From Lacticaseibacillus brantae DSM 23927 (GTDB lineage: Bacteria; Bacillota; Bacilli; Lactobacillales; Lactobacillaceae), in assembly GCF_001436115.1 (NCBI RefSeq), contig NZ_AYZQ01000001.1, positions 186,001 to 250,000 of the forward strand: 64,000 nucleotides of DNA, read 5' to 3'. Of this stretch, positions 63,982 through 64,000 are shown in pieces. The position numbers and the translations under genes were made by a program. Position 1 is the first letter of the stretch; each line of letters starts with the position of its first letter. The notes under the pieces were generated by a model that saw nothing but the letters and a program-made list of their open reading frames with translations, did not search any database and was not told where the DNA came from.

Positions 63982-64000
63982 ATGTTGAAAATTACAAGTG
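63982..64000 (+). CDS. start of an M-box-controlled gene (cut by window edge)
   Basis: The ATG at 63982 follows GAGAGGAG; the product begins MLKITS and is cut off. The M-box upstream suggests a magnesium transport protein, but six residues do not identify it. Confidence 0.6.

Overview
The window is a stretch of a Lactobacillaceae chromosome. Gene order, T-box leaders for amino-acid genes, a ThiT-type thiamine transporter, RNase J with RpoY, RecD2, a DUF1831 protein and YlmH/DivIVA next to ileS all point to Lactobacillales, and the mix of products looks closest to the Lacticaseibacillus (casei/rhamnosus-like) group. Species cannot be fixed from sequence reading alone. It is core chromosome: I see no rRNA or tRNA gene, no IS element, no phage gene and no CRISPR array. 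Many genes start with TTG or GTG behind a good ribosome binding site.

Layout: 1-4.4 kb holds a partial pseudouridine synthase, a bifunctional class A penicillin-binding protein, a YlbF-family protein and the YhaM exoribonuclease. 4.5-6.8 kb is a YtrA-like GntR regulator with an ABC transporter under an apparent self-operator. 6.9-9.6 kb is a MerR regulator divergent from a DHA2 drug exporter with its DUF4811 partner. Then come rex (with a Rex site in its own promoter), T-box-controlled valS, folC, a HAD phosphatase, radC, mreBCD and minCD, the cell-shape and division-site genes. A T-box leader with two T-box/terminator units and a probable histidine specifier precedes an amino-acid ABC transporter at 20.6-22.7 kb, followed by cardiolipin synthase and a TPP-riboswitch-controlled thiT.

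The centre (25.3-38.9 kb) is the division and cell wall (dcw) cluster: DUF3397-like gene, mraZ, rsmH, ftsL, PBP2x-like pbp, mraY, murD, murG, divIB, ftsA, ftsZ, sepF, yggT, ylmH, divIVA, with strong overlaps that suggest one long operon and an internal promoter before ftsA. T-box-controlled ileS and a cold-shock gene follow. 42.3-45.3 kb on the minus strand has an orphan pstS preceded by PhoP-type direct repeats, and an xpaC-telA pair. 45.4-54.9 kb is on the plus strand: Nudix hydrolase, a small coiled-coil membrane protein, MTA/SAH nucleosidase, cysteine desulfurase, DUF1831, mnmA, a phosphoglycerate mutase-like phosphatase, a TPR protein, recD2 and an Eis-like acetyltransferase. 55-63.5 kb has a lipid kinase, small unknown genes, rnjA-rpoY, a heterodimeric ABC exporter and peptide deformylase. 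The window ends in an M-box magnesium riboswitch, followed by a 27-codon upstream ORF and the start of a gene whose ribosome binding site lies in a hairpin.

The observations I rate highest are: the M-box plus leader-peptide-like ORF plus sequestered Shine-Dalgarno arrangement at the right end; the almost exclusive use of GAG for glutamate in mnmA, a gene whose product modifies the tRNA that reads GAA/GAG; and the duplicated T-box decision module in front of the amino-acid transporter.
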